This document shows positions 17,569 through 27,288 of a stretch of DNA of 64,000 bases, in pieces (the first letter of the stretch is position 1; each line of letters begins with the position of its first letter). The translations under genes and the position numbers were made by a program. The notes beneath the pieces were generated by a model, which searched no databases, had not been told where the DNA came from, and worked only from the letters and a program-made list of their open reading frames with translations. Source of the stretch: Ancylobacter oerskovii (lineage in GTDB: Bacteria; Pseudomonadota; Alphaproteobacteria; Rhizobiales; Xanthobacteraceae); contig NZ_JAHBGB010000033.1 in the NCBI RefSeq assembly GCF_018390555.1, positions 186,001 through 250,000 on the forward strand, given 5' to 3'.

Positions 17569-18948
17569 ATGGCGATCGGGGTATTCGGGGCCGTGCCCGA
17601 TGCGGGGGAAGCCGCTCGGACGCCGACGGACATGCTGGAGGCGGCCTCCGTCTTCTCCCGGCCGCTCTACTGGATGTTCGAGATGGGCCAGGCGGCGCTC
17701 GACCCGTTCCGGGCGATGGCCGATGCCGGCCGGCTCTACTACCGCAACCCGGCCAACCCGCTCGCCCACACCGATTTCGGCCGCACCCTGCTCGCGGGCT
17801 TCGAGATGTTCGAGCGCACGACGCGGCGCTACGGCAAGCCGGACTGGCGGATCGAGGACACCACGGTGGGCGGCACCAAGGTGCCGGTGCGCATCGAGAC
17901 GGTGTGGGAGAAGCCGTTCTGCCGGCTGCTCCACTTCGAGCGGGCCTTCGCGCGGCCGCCGCGCCGGCCGCAGCCGCGCATGCTGATCGTGGCGCCGCTG
18001 TCGGGCCACTATGCCACGCTGCTGCGCGGCACGGTGGAGACGCTGCTGCCCAACCACGACATCTACGTCACCGACTGGGTGGATGCGCGCATGGTGCGGC
18101 TCGCCGAGGGGCGCTTCGACCTCGACGACTACATCGACTACCTGATCGAGATCTTCCATTTCCTCGGCGGCGGCGTGCATGCGCTCGCCGTGTGCCAGCC
18201 GGCGGTGCCGGTGCTGGCCGCCGTCTCGGTGATGGAGGCGAAGGGCGATCCCGACGTGCCGGCCTCCATGGTGCTGATGGGCGGGCCGATCGACACCCGC
18301 GAGAGCCCCACGGCGGTGAACGACTTCGCGCAGGCGCGCGGGCTCGACTGGTTCCGCCGCAATGTCATCACCACCGTGCCCTGGCCGCATGCCGGGGTGA
18401 TGCGGGAGGTCTATCCCGGCTTCCTGCAGTTGCACGGCTTCATGAGCATGAATCTGGAGCGGCACCTGCAGGCGCATGCCGACATGTTCCGCCATCTGGT
18501 GAAGGGCGACGGCGACAGCGCGTCCAAGCACCGCGAGTTCTACGACGAATATCTCTCGGTGATGGACCTGCCGGCGGAATATTACCTGCAGACGCTGCAA
18601 TCGGTGTTCATCGACCATGCGCTGCCGCGGGGGGCGTTCACCCATCGCGGCGAGACGGTGGATCCCGGCGCCATCCGCAACGTGGCGCTGCTCACCGTCG
18701 AGGGCGAGAACGACGACATCTCCGGCGTCGGCCAGACGCGGGCGGCGCACAAGCTGTGCACCAACCTGCCGGAGGACAAGCGCGCGCACTATCTGCAGCC
18801 GACCGTCGGCCATTACGGCGTGTTCAACGGCTCGCGCTTCCGCGCCGAGATCGCCCCGCGCATCTCCGACTTCGTGCTCAGCCACAACTGGCCGAAGAAG
18901 GGACACAACCAGCCGGCGGAAGCGCCCGGGCCCGCCCCGGACGCGTGA
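17569..18948 (+). CDS. phaZ: Intracellular polyhydroxyalkanoate (PHB) depolymerase
   Basis: 459 residues from ATG 17569, which has GGAGG seven bases upstream (a TTG at 17551 and an ATG at 17632 are alternatives). The catalytic nucleophile is probably Cys209 in LAVCQPAVPVLAAV, the PhaZ lipase-box variant. ITDWVDARMVRLAEGRFDLDDYIDYLIEI-type and VGHYGVFNGSRFRAEIAPRI blocks are family hallmarks; the latter holds the catalytic His. It mobilises stored cytoplasmic PHB granules to hydroxybutyrate oligomers. It is divergent from regB and stands alone. No signal peptide, consistent with an intracellular enzyme. Confidence 0.92.
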   Translation: MAIGVFGAVPDAGEAARTPTDMLEAASVFSRPLYWMFEMGQAALDPFRAMADAGRLYYRNPANPLAHTDFGRTLLAGFEMFERTTRRYGKPDWRIEDTTVGGTKVPVRIETVWEKPFCRLLHFERAFARPPRRPQPRMLIVAPLSGHYATLLRGTVETLLPNHDIYVTDWVDARMVRLAEGRFDLDDYIDYLIEIFHFLGGGVHALAVCQPAVPVLAAVSVMEAKGDPDVPASMVLMGGPIDTRESPTAVNDFAQARGLDWFRRNVITTVPWPHAGVMREVYPGFLQLHGFMSMNLERHLQAHADMFRHLVKGDGDSASKHREFYDEYLSVMDLPAEYYLQTLQSVFIDHALPRGAFTHRGETVDPGAIRNVALLTVEGENDDISGVGQTRAAHKLCTNLPEDKRAHYLQPTVGHYGVFNGSRFRAEIAPRISDFVLSHNWPKKGHNQPAEAPGPAPDA

Positions 18949-19268
18949 AAATCGGCGGGGCCGGCCATAGCCTGGCCTGCCTGGCTGGCCCCGCCCGTCC
19001 GGCTCGCGCCGTCCGTCGCAATCGGTGTCGCCGGGCGGAATTTGGAAGCCGCCGCCCGGCACTATGTTCCGGCGGGCGTTCCGGCTCCGGGGTTGCGTAC
19101 TCCCGGCGCCGGCACGGCGGCCGCGAAGAACCTGCCGCCCGCGCCCGTCTCCTGCTTAAAATCGACGATCCCCGCGCCTCCGCCGGCCCCGCGCCCCCCC
19201 CCCCGGCGAGCCGCAGGTGACGGCCCGCCGCCGCGAATGGGCGCCGGCGGAGGGGGACGCGCCGGCGA
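18949..19268. other. Convergent intergenic region, phaZ / hypothetical
   Basis: 320 bases between two converging genes. No supported gene. It has a run of 11 C at 19194-19204, likely slippage-prone, and no clear rho-independent terminator. Confidence 0.5.
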
Positions 19269-19847
19269 CTACTCGCCGGCGACATCCTGTGGCATCAGCC
19301 GCTCGAGGCGCGGCATCAGCGGACGCACCGCCGCGGCATCCGCCCGCCCTGCGGCGCGCAGCTGGCCGAGGCGCTGCTCATGCTCCTCGACGAAGCCGAG
19401 GGCGGCGGCGCGCTGCTCGGGCGTCATGCGCGGGGCGTGCTCGAGGCGCCGGCGCATCTGGGCGAAGCGCGCCTCCAGCGGCCCGGCCGGCAGATTGGCG
19501 AGATAGCCGCAGATGGTGGCATCGAAGGCGGCCCGCCAGCTCTCGCGGGTGAAGCCCGCCTTGGCGATCAGCCGGTCGCGCACCTCGTCGCGGGTGAACC
19601 ATTCCTCGGCGCTCTCCTCGTCATAGGCGAGCGGGCCGAGCTCGGGGGAAAGCGTCTCGATGAGATCCACGACCCGGGCCGCCTCGGCGGCGGTGAGGGC
19701 GGGATCGGCCGCGGGATTGGCCGCAGCATGGGCCGCGGCGTGGGCCGCGGCGTGGGCCGCGGCGTGGGCGACGAGACCGGCAAGAAGGATGAGCGCGAGG
19801 GTGACGATGGCCGCACGCGTCCGCAGGCGTAGGGGCAGGAAAGACAT
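19269..19847 (-). CDS. Hypothetical exported or membrane-anchored protein with AHAA repeats
   Basis: 192 residues; I do not recognise it. A basic start (LRLRTRAA) and hydrophobic stretch at about 12-28 form a signal peptide or anchor. It is followed by AHAA repeated four times (DNA unit 12 bp, 19726-19771) and then a helical, charged domain (about 60-192) rich in Arg/Glu/Leu. No cysteine or catalytic motif stands out. Only a weak ribosome-binding site precedes ATG 19847; GTG 19877 in frame is an alternative. It lies downstream of the AraC regulator on the same strand. Codon use and composition look native. Confidence 0.65.
   Translation of the reverse strand: MSFLPLRLRTRAAIVTLALILLAGLVAHAAAHAAAHAAAHAAANPAADPALTAAEAARVVDLIETLSPELGPLAYDEESAEEWFTRDEVRDRLIAKAGFTRESWRAAFDATICGYLANLPAGPLEARFAQMRRRLEHAPRMTPEQRAAALGFVEEHEQRLGQLRAAGRADAAAVRPLMPRLERLMPQDVAGE
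19726..19771. repeat. 12-bp tandem repeat encoding AHAA units
   Basis: GCATGGGCCGCG (19726-19737) and GCGTGGGCCGCG twice (19738-19761), then a partial unit to 19771. It lies in frame within the hypothetical exported protein, just after its hydrophobic segment. Confidence 0.8.
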
Positions 19848-19945
19848 GGCTGGCACTCGCTGATGACAGGCGGGCACCTTGCTAAACGGACCATCCGGTC
19901 CGGTCTCGGCATGGCGCGCAGCGACTGGGCGCGCGGCGCAGCGCC

Positions 19946-20899
19946 TCAGCCGTGCCGCGCCCGCATCGCCCGCGCCCGCACATCGGAGGGCGTGCAGCCA
20001 TAGCGGCGGCGGAAGGCGCGGTTGAAGGTCGACAGGTCGGCGAAGCCGGCATCGAAGGCGAGGCCGGCAATGCCCTCGCGATTGGCCGGGTCGCCGAGCC
20101 GCCGGAAGGCGCGCTCCAGACGCGCCTCGCGCAGGAAATCGGAGAAGCTGGTGTCCTCCTGCGCAAACAGGAGCTGCAGGTAGCGCGGCGAGATGCCGTG
20201 GCGGCGGGCGACGGCGGCGACATCCAGCGCCGGATCATCGAGCCGGGACAGGATGTGCTTCTTGAGCAGGGCGAGCCGGGCGCTGCGCAGCGCCGAGCCG
20301 TGCTCGCGCGCCGCCTCCGCCGGCTCGGCGGCGAGGGTGAGCGCGGCGAGCCGGACGAGATGGTCGCTCGCCAGCCGCACCGCTTCCGGCGTCGACGGCG
20401 GCTGGCGGCGCAGCAGCCGGGCATAGCCGACGAGCAAGCCGAGGCCCGCCGCCTCGCGGCCCGCCGTGCGGAAGGCGCGCCCGCCGAGGCCCGGCACCAG
20501 CGCCGCCAGCGCGCGGCGCGGCAGCACCAGTACCTCGTAGCAGCTGGCGGGCGCCCGGGTGACGAAGCGCGCCGCCTGGTCGATGGCGAGCAGTTCCCCG
20601 GCGCCGACGCCGAGCGTGCGGGCGCCGTCGATCTCCGTCTCGTAGCCCGCGGGATTGACCAGCAGCTGGTAGTCGTCGCGCCCGTCGGCGAGCAGCTCGC
20701 CGTTGCGCACGCCGGTGAAGGCGTCGTAGCAGGCCTCGCCGACCAGCACGCCGTCGAGCGGCAGGATGGCGAAGCGGGCGCGGAAACCCTCGGGATCCAC
20801 CGGCCGGAAGCTCATGCCGGCGGCGTGGCGGCCGACCACGTCATGGACGAAGGCGAGGCGCTCGTGCCGCGGCACGTCCTCGGTCGACAGGCGTTGCAT
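19946..20899 (-). CDS. AraC family transcriptional regulator
   Basis: 317 residues. The C-terminal 100 residues are a double-HTH AraC domain: LDVAAVARRHGISPRYLQLLFAQEDTSFSDFLREARLERA and GIAGLAFDAGFADLSTFNRAFRRRYGCTPSDVRARA. The N-terminal 200 residues look like the AraC-binding-like sensor domain (AraC_binding_2: MSFRPVDPEGFRARFAILPLDG ... YQLLVNPAG). ATG 20899 is preceded by GGGGGGA, five bases away; the upstream frame lacks similarity. Target genes are not obvious: LysR lies behind it on the same strand and the hypothetical protein in front. Confidence 0.9.
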   Translation of the reverse strand: MQRLSTEDVPRHERLAFVHDVVGRHAAGMSFRPVDPEGFRARFAILPLDGVLVGEACYDAFTGVRNGELLADGRDDYQLLVNPAGYETEIDGARTLGVGAGELLAIDQAARFVTRAPASCYEVLVLPRRALAALVPGLGGRAFRTAGREAAGLGLLVGYARLLRRQPPSTPEAVRLASDHLVRLAALTLAAEPAEAAREHGSALRSARLALLKKHILSRLDDPALDVAAVARRHGISPRYLQLLFAQEDTSFSDFLREARLERAFRRLGDPANREGIAGLAFDAGFADLSTFNRAFRRRYGCTPSDVRARAMRARHG

Positions 20900-21003
20900 G
20901 CAGTCCCCCCGGGCAGCCTTCTTGTCGCGGCTTGCTGGCGGGCAGAGGTGTGACGCAACGGAAGAAATGTCAATCGGGCCGGCCGGCGCCGGCACCGGGC
21001 GCT

Positions 21004-21900
21004 TCAGGGCTCCCAATAGGGCGGGTCGCCGAAGCATCGGCGCAGCCAGTCGGCGAGCGCCCGCAGCTTCGCCGTGGGGCGCCGGCCCTCGGGATGGGCG
21101 ATGTAGATGAATTCCGGCTCCGGCGCGGCGTCGATCTCGATGCGCTGCAGGGTGCCGGCCTTCAGCGGCGGACCGGAAATGAACAATGGCAGCAGCGCGA
21201 TGCCGAGGCCGGCCTCGGCGGCATCGCGCATCAGCTCGCCATTGTTCACCCGCAGCGCCGGCGTCGCCCGCAATTGCACCGCCCCGCTGCGGGTGAGGAA
21301 GCGCCAGTCGGCGACGCCGCGGCCGGTGTAGAAGATGGCGCGGTGGCGATCGAGCTCGGCCAGGCTCGTCGGGCTGCCGTGACGGGCGAGATAATCCGGC
21401 GAGGCGACCAGCACCCGCCGGCTGGGGGCGAGGCGCCAGGCGACGAGGCGGCTGTCGCGCAACGGCCCGTGGCGCACCACGCCGTCATGGCCTTCCGAAT
21501 GCGCGTCGATGACCCGGTCGTCGAGATCGAGGGTCAGCTCGATCTGCGGGTGGCGGGCGAGGAAGGGATAGAGCGCCGGGCCCAGATGCAGCCGGCTGAA
21601 GGTGACGGGCGCCGAGAGCCGCAGCGGCCCCGCCAGCGTGCTGCGCCGCTCGGCGAGATCGGCCGCGGCGGCATCGAGCTCGCGCAGCGCCCCCGATGCC
21701 CGCTCCAGAAAGGCGCTTCCATCCTCGGTGAGCGACAGCCGGCGGGTAGAGCGATGGATCAGGCTGGCCCCGAGCCGACGCTCCAGCTCCTTCAGCCGGT
21801 CGCTGACCACCGATTTCGACAGGCCGAGCCGGCGGGCGGCCTCGCTGATCGAGCCCGCCTCGGCCACGGCGACGAAGGCGGCGATGCCGTCGAGCTTCAT
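21004..21900 (-). CDS. LysR family transcriptional regulator
   Basis: 298 residues, standard LysR length. The N-terminal winged HTH (MKLDGIAAFVAVAEAGSISEAARRLGLSKSVVSDRLKELERRLGASLIHRSTRRLSLTEDG) is followed by a linker helix and a LysR substrate domain. It is divergent from an SDR oxidoreductase with only about 110-125 bases between, the classic LysR arrangement. An inverted repeat lies at 21901-21951. It probably regulates the SDR and itself. Confidence 0.93.
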   Translation of the reverse strand: MKLDGIAAFVAVAEAGSISEAARRLGLSKSVVSDRLKELERRLGASLIHRSTRRLSLTEDGSAFLERASGALRELDAAAADLAERRSTLAGPLRLSAPVTFSRLHLGPALYPFLARHPQIELTLDLDDRVIDAHSEGHDGVVRHGPLRDSRLVAWRLAPSRRVLVASPDYLARHGSPTSLAELDRHRAIFYTGRGVADWRFLTRSGAVQLRATPALRVNNGELMRDAAEAGLGIALLPLFISGPPLKAGTLQRIEIDAAPEPEFIYIAHPEGRRPTAKLRALADWLRRCFGDPPYWEP

Positions 21901-21951
21901 CGTTCGGATTTCCCGGACATGAATTCCATGAGCCGCATGCTAATCCGAACG
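21901..21951. promoter_or_regulatory. Inverted repeat in the LysR/SDR divergent promoter, candidate LysR operator
   Basis: CGTTCGGATT (21901-21910) is exactly complementary to AATCCGAACG (21942-21951), 31 bases apart. One arm directly abuts the LysR start codon, so binding could block its own expression while activating the SDR. The separated perfect arms suggest a two-site or looped arrangement. The link is inferred from position. Confidence 0.5.
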
Positions 21952-22024
21952 CGGCCGCCTCACCATACTTCCCGGCGAGAGGGCTTCCGCATCGCGCGGG
22001 AGCCGATGGATGAGGAAGATTCCG

Positions 22025-22789
22025 ATGGGACGTCTCGAAGGAAAGGTCGCGCTGATCACCGGCGCCAGCTCCGGCATCGGCCGCGCGACGGCGACGCTGT
22101 TCGCCGCCGAGGGAGCCCGCGTGGTGGTGGGCGCCCGCCGCCAGGCCGAGCTGGACGCGCTGGTGGCGGAGATCGCCGGCGCCGGCGGGGCGGCGGCGGC
22201 GCTGGCCGGCGACGTGAAGGACGAGGACTATGCCCGCGCTTTGGCGGCACTGGCGGCCGACCGGTTCGGCCGGCTCGACATCGCCTTCAACAATGCCGGC
22301 ACGCTGGGCGAGGGCGGCCCCAGCACCGGCATATCGGCGCAGGGCTGGGCGGACACGCTGGCGGTGAACCTGACCGGCGCCTTCCTCGGCGCCAAGCACC
22401 AGATTCCCGAAATGCTGAAGACCGGCGGCGGCTCGGTGATCTTCACCTCCACCTTCGTCGGCTACACGACGGCGTTTCCGGGGCTGGCCGCCTATGCCGC
22501 CTCGAAATCCGGGCTGATCGGCCTGACCCAGGCGCTGGCGGCGGAGTTCGGGCCGCAGGGCATAAGGGTCAACGCCGTGCTGCCGGGGGCGGTGGAGACC
22601 GAGATGTATCGCGAGGCCAACGGCACGCCGGAAGCGCAGGCCTTCGTGACCGGCCTGCACGCGCTGAAGCGGGTGGCGCGCCCGGAGGAACTGGCGCGCT
22701 CGGTGCTCTACCTCGCCTCGGACGACGCGTCCTTCGTGTCGGGCACCGCGCATCTGGTGGATGGCGGGCTGTCGATCACCCGCACCTAG
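22025..22789 (+). CDS. Short-chain dehydrogenase/reductase
   Basis: 254 residues from ATG 22025 (MGRLEGKVALITG); ATG 22010 in frame adds five residues and both have usable ribosome-binding sites. Classical SDR features: cofactor loop TGASSGIGRA, NNAG, catalytic Ser in IFTSTFVG, YAASKSG (Tyr and Lys), and PGAVETEM. ARRQAELDALV after beta-2 suggests an NADP(H) preference. It ends with the usual YLASDDASFVSGTAHLVDGG. The substrate is unknown. It is divergent from, and probably controlled by, the LysR protein. Confidence 0.9.
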   Translation: MGRLEGKVALITGASSGIGRATATLFAAEGARVVVGARRQAELDALVAEIAGAGGAAAALAGDVKDEDYARALAALAADRFGRLDIAFNNAGTLGEGGPSTGISAQGWADTLAVNLTGAFLGAKHQIPEMLKTGGGSVIFTSTFVGYTTAFPGLAAYAASKSGLIGLTQALAAEFGPQGIRVNAVLPGAVETEMYREANGTPEAQAFVTGLHALKRVARPEELARSVLYLASDDASFVSGTAHLVDGGLSITRT

Positions 22790-22818
22790 GGGCAGCCCGT
22801 CAGCGGGGCGGCGAGGGC

Positions 22819-22853
22819 CCCTCACCCCAACCCTCTCCCCGACGGGGAGAGGG
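22819..22853. repeat. CCCTCTCCCC-type intergenic repeat, possible bidirectional terminator
   Basis: The 10-bp stem CCCTCTCCCC (22831-22840) / GGGGAGAGGG (22844-22853) with loop GAC is preceded by CCCCTCACCCCAA. It sits between the convergent SDR and phoB genes, so it could end both transcripts. It resembles the elements at 7211-7331. Confidence 0.55.
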
Positions 22854-22937
22854 GGAAGAAGGGGCGGGGACGAGGATGAGCCGATTTCAAGCGACAAGGG
22901 CGACGAAGCGGCGGTGCCGGCCGGCACCGTCGCGCCG

Positions 22938-23639
22938 TCAATGGGTGCGGGCGAACATCTCGTTGAAGGAATAGCCCGAGCCGCGCACGGTGCGGATGGG
23001 ATCGGGCTGGCGCGGGCGGTTGAGCGCCTTGCGCAGCCGCCCGACATGCACGTCCACCGTGCGCTCGTCGATATAGACGTCCTGGCCCCACACGCCGTCG
23101 AGCAGTTGCTCGCGCGAATAGACCCGGCCCGGCGACTGCATGAGGAACTCCAGCAGCCGGAACTCGGTGGGGCCGAGATGCAGCTCGCGGCCGGAGCGGT
23201 GCACCCGCTTGGTCTCGCGATCGAGCTCGATGTCGCCGGCGCGCAGCAGCGTCGAGATGTGGTCGGGCTTGGCCCGGCGCAGCAGGGCGCGCACGCGGGC
23301 GACCAGCTCCGGCACCGAGAACGGCTTCACCACATAGTCGTCGGCCCCGGTGGCGAGGCCCCGCACCCGCTCGGTCTCCTCGCCGCGGGCGGTGAGCATG
23401 AGGATCGGCATGCGCTCGGTTTCCGGCCGGGCCCGCAGGCGCCGGCACAGCTCGATGCCGGACAGGCCGGGCAGCATCCAGTCCAGCAGCAGGAGGTCCG
23501 GCACCCTCTCGCGCAGCCGCGTCTCCGCCTCGTCGCCCCGCCCCACGCTCTCCACCGAATAGCCCTCGGCCTCGAGATTGTAGCGCAGCAGCAGGGTGAG
23601 CGGCTCCTCGTCCTCGACGATGAGAATGTTGGTCGGCAT
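22938..23639 (-). CDS. phoB: Phosphate regulon response regulator PhoB
   Basis: 233 residues. The OmpR-family receiver has acidic residues near 10-12 (IVEDEEP), phospho-acceptor Asp53 (LLLLDWMLPG) and Lys105 (DDYVVKPFS). The C-terminal winged helix (LGPTEFRLLEFLMQSPGRVYSREQLLDGVWGQDVYIDERTVDVHVGRLRKAL) is strongly PhoB-like. It activates Pho-box promoters when phosphorylated by PhoR. It is the last gene of the pst cluster, 45 bases after phoU, and the Pho box at 28447-28475 is its expected site. Confidence 0.95.
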   Translation of the reverse strand: MPTNILIVEDEEPLTLLLRYNLEAEGYSVESVGRGDEAETRLRERVPDLLLLDWMLPGLSGIELCRRLRARPETERMPILMLTARGEETERVRGLATGADDYVVKPFSVPELVARVRALLRRAKPDHISTLLRAGDIELDRETKRVHRSGRELHLGPTEFRLLEFLMQSPGRVYSREQLLDGVWGQDVYIDERTVDVHVGRLRKALNRPRQPDPIRTVRGSGYSFNEMFARTH

Positions 23640-23683
23640 CGCTTTTTCCGTGCGAATGGTCGCTAACGCCGGTTCCGCCCGTC

Positions 23684-24400
23684 TCAGGACGGGAACGGAA
23701 CCGTGGTCAGGCTGGAGTTGTCCTGCTTCGGCCGTTCCTCGGTCAGCAGCTGGCCGGTGGCGAGATAGTGCACCGTCTCGGCGATGTTGGTGGCGTGGTC
23801 GCCGATGCGCTCGATGTTCTTGGCGCAGAACAGCAGGTGCGTGCACAGCGAGATGTTGCGCGGATCCTCCATCATGTAGGTGAGGAGCTCGCGGAACAGC
23901 GAGGTGTAGAGGATGTCGATCTCGCCATCGCGCTTCCACACCTCGATGGCGCGGGCGTCCTCGCGGCTGGCATAGGCGTCGAGCACTTCCTTGAGCTGCT
24001 CGAGCACCATGCTCGACATGTGCTCGACACCGCGCACCAGCTTCTGCGGATGGAACTCGCCGGTGAGCGCCAGCACCCGCTTGGAGGTGTTCTTGGCGAG
24101 GTCGCCGATGCGCTCGAGGTCGTTGGCGATGCGCATCGCCGCCACGATCTCGCGCAGGTCGCCGGCCAGAGGCTGGCGGCGGGCGATGGTGAGGACCGAC
24201 TTCTCCTCGATCTCGCGCTGGAGCAGGTCGATGGGACCGTCCAGCACGATGACCTTCTGCGCGAGCTCGGTGTCGCGCTTGACCAGCGACTGCACGGAAT
24301 CGGCGACCAGCTGCTCGGCCTGGCCACCCATCTCCACCACGCGGCGGCTGATCTCCTTGAGATCGGTATCGAAGGACGAGACGATGTGCTCGGAGGGCAT
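23684..24400 (-). CDS. phoU: Phosphate transport/signalling regulator PhoU
   Basis: 238 residues, two tandem PhoU helical domains with the conserved metal-site repeats RIANDLERIGDLAKN and FCAKNIERIGDHATNIAE. PhoU links the PstSCAB transporter to PhoR and keeps PhoR silent when phosphate is plentiful. It lies between pstB and phoB on the same strand with a 27-base gap to pstB. ATG 24400 gives the usual MPSEHIVSSFD start. Confidence 0.96.
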   Translation of the reverse strand: MPSEHIVSSFDTDLKEISRRVVEMGGQAEQLVADSVQSLVKRDTELAQKVIVLDGPIDLLQREIEEKSVLTIARRQPLAGDLREIVAAMRIANDLERIGDLAKNTSKRVLALTGEFHPQKLVRGVEHMSSMVLEQLKEVLDAYASREDARAIEVWKRDGEIDILYTSLFRELLTYMMEDPRNISLCTHLLFCAKNIERIGDHATNIAETVHYLATGQLLTEERPKQDNSSLTTVPFPS

Positions 24401-24426
24401 GGGGCAGTCCTTTTTCCCGTCGCGGC

Positions 24427-25248
<822 letters not shown>

Positions 25249-25255
25249 AGCCGTC

Positions 25256-26089
25256 TCACTTCATCTTCGCCAGAATCAGGCGGGACAGGACGTTCAGGGT
25301 CAGCACCCCGACGGTGATGATGAGGGCGCCGGCCCAGGCGAGGGCGACCCAGTCCTCGAAGGGGCTGGCGGCGTATTGATAGATGGCGATCGGCAGCGAG
25401 GCCATGGGTGCGCCGAGATTGATCGACCAGCCATTGTTGCCGAGCGAGGTGAACAGCAGCGGCGCGGTCTCGCCGGCGGCGCGGGCGAGCGCCAGCAGGA
25501 TGCCGGTGACGAGGCCGGCGCGGGCCGCGCGCCAGGTGACGAAGGTCACGACCTTCCATTGCGGCGCGCCGAGCGCGAAGGCCGCCTCGCGCAGGCCGAT
25601 CGGCACCAGGTTCAGCATGTCCTCGGTGGTGCGCACCACCACCGGGATGACCAGGATGGCCAGCGCGATCGAGCCCGCCCAGCCGGAGAAGCCGCCGAAC
25701 GGCACCACCAGCAGCTGGTAGACGAACAGGCCGATCAGGATCGACGGCGCCGAGAGCAGCACGTCGTTCACGAAGCGCACGACATTGGCGATCTGGGTGC
25801 CGCGGCCGTTCTCGGCGAGGAAGGTGCCGCACATCAGGCCGATCGGCGTGCCGATGACCAGCGCCACGACGATCTGGATCAGCGAGCCGACAATGGCGTT
25901 GAGCAGGCCGCCGCCGGCGCCGGGCGGCGCGGTGATGCGGGTGAAGACGTGCGGGCCGAGCGCGGGCAGGCCGCGCGAGAGCAGGGTCCAGAGGATCCAG
26001 GCGAGCAGCACGATCGACAGCGCGGCGAAGCCGGTGGAAACCGCCTTGACGACCAGGTCCGTGGTACGGCGACGGGCGAGCGAGGCCAT
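25256..26089 (-). CDS. pstA: Phosphate ABC transporter permease PstA
   Basis: 277 residues with six predicted membrane spans. The cytoplasmic EAA-type loop is [44 protein letters not shown], with the GETAPLL block diagnostic of PstA/PstC. It is at the compact end of the family; some alphaproteobacterial PstA proteins have long N-terminal extensions. Lies 14 bases after pstC. Confidence 0.95.
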   Translation of the reverse strand: MASLARRRTTDLVVKAVSTGFAALSIVLLAWILWTLLSRGLPALGPHVFTRITAPPGAGGGLLNAIVGSLIQIVVALVIGTPIGLMCGTFLAENGRGTQIANVVRFVNDVLLSAPSILIGLFVYQLLVVPFGGFSGWAGSIALAILVIPVVVRTTEDMLNLVPIGLREAAFALGAPQWKVVTFVTWRAARAGLVTGILLALARAAGETAPLLFTSLGNNGWSINLGAPMASLPIAIYQYAASPFEDWVALAWAGALIITVGVLTLNVLSRLILAKMK

Positions 26090-26103
26090 GATTTCCCCTC
26101 CCC

Positions 26104-27081
26104 TCAGGACTTGAGCTTCGAGCGCACCAGCAGCCGCGACAGCGCCAGCACGATGAAGGAGATGACGAACAGGATGAAGCCGAGCTGCAGCAGCGCCTGC
26201 AGCTTGAGCGAACCGATCGAGGCCTCGGGGAACTCGTTGGCGATGGTGGAGGCGATGGTGGCGCCCGGCGCGAACAGCGAGGCCGACATGCGGGTCGCGT
26301 TGCCGATGACGAAGGTGACCGCCATGGTCTCGCCCAGCGCGCGGCCGAGGCCGAGCATCACCGCGCCGACCATGGCCGTGCGGCCATAGGGCACCGAGAC
26401 GTTGCGGTAGACCTCATAGGTGGTGGCGCCGACGCCGTAGGCGGATTCCTTGAGCATCGGCGGCACCGATTCCAGCACCTCGACGAACATGGCGGTGATG
26501 AAGGGCAGGATCATCAGCGCCAGGATGAGGCCGGCGGTGAGCATGCCGGCGCCGAGCGGCGGGCCTTGGAACAGCGCGCCGATCAGCGGGATCGGGCCGA
26601 GCCATTCGATCAGCGGCGGCTGGACATAGGCGGCGATCAGCGGCACCACGACGAAGAAGCCCCACATGCCGTAGATGATCGAGGGGATCGCGGCCAGCAG
26701 CTGGATGGCGACGCCGATCGGGCGGCGCAGCCGGCCCGGGGCGATCTCAGTGAGGAAGAAGGCGATGCCGAAGGAGAGCGGCAGCGCGACGATGACGGCG
26801 ATCACCGCCGACAGGACGGTGCCGTACACCATGACGCCGGCGCCGAAGCGCTCCGTGACCGGGTTCCACATCGTCGACCAGACGAAGGAGATGCCGAATT
26901 CACGCAGCGCCGGCAGCCCGCCCTCGAAGAGCATGGCGATGATGAAGCCGAGCAGAACCAGCACGAAGATGCCGCTGGCCCAGAGCAGGCCGACGAAGAT
27001 CGGGTCGCTGATGCGCCCGGTCGGCTTATGCGCGGCGATCAGGGCCGTATTGGCCTCGGTTCCGCTGATGGAGGCAGCCAT
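26104..27081 (-). CDS. pstC: Phosphate ABC transporter permease PstC
   Basis: 325 residues. [36 protein letters not shown] and [46 protein letters not shown] are PstC signatures. ATG 27081 is preceded by AAGGAAA eight bases away. It is the first membrane gene after pstS, across a 207-base gap containing a hairpin (27235-27259). Confidence 0.95.
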   Translation of the reverse strand: MAASISGTEANTALIAAHKPTGRISDPIFVGLLWASGIFVLVLLGFIIAMLFEGGLPALREFGISFVWSTMWNPVTERFGAGVMVYGTVLSAVIAVIVALPLSFGIAFFLTEIAPGRLRRPIGVAIQLLAAIPSIIYGMWGFFVVVPLIAAYVQPPLIEWLGPIPLIGALFQGPPLGAGMLTAGLILALMILPFITAMFVEVLESVPPMLKESAYGVGATTYEVYRNVSVPYGRTAMVGAVMLGLGRALGETMAVTFVIGNATRMSASLFAPGATIASTIANEFPEASIGSLKLQALLQLGFILFVISFIVLALSRLLVRSKLKS

Positions 27082-27234
27082 GTCGAATTTCCTTGAGCGC
27101 TGTCGCCGCTGATGCGCTTGAAACGGGGTGGCCGACCGCTGGCGGCGCGGGCGTCCGCAGGGCGACGCCGGCACGCCCTCGCGGGGCAAGACGAAGGCAC
27201 GGCAAGGAGCAGGCGAAGGCGGGCGAGGGGACGA

Positions 27235-27259
27235 CCGCGGGAGGCGTTCCTCCTCGCGG
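27235..27259. other. Hairpin between pstS and pstC
   Basis: CCGCGGGAGG pairs with CCTCC-T-CGCGG (one bulged base) around loop CGTT. It lies within the operon 29 bases after the pstS stop (minus strand). There is no T-run, so it is more likely a 3'-stabilising or attenuating element than a full terminator. Confidence 0.5.
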
Positions 27260-27288
27260 CATCCCCCCGCCCCTGCGTGGCATCAGGC

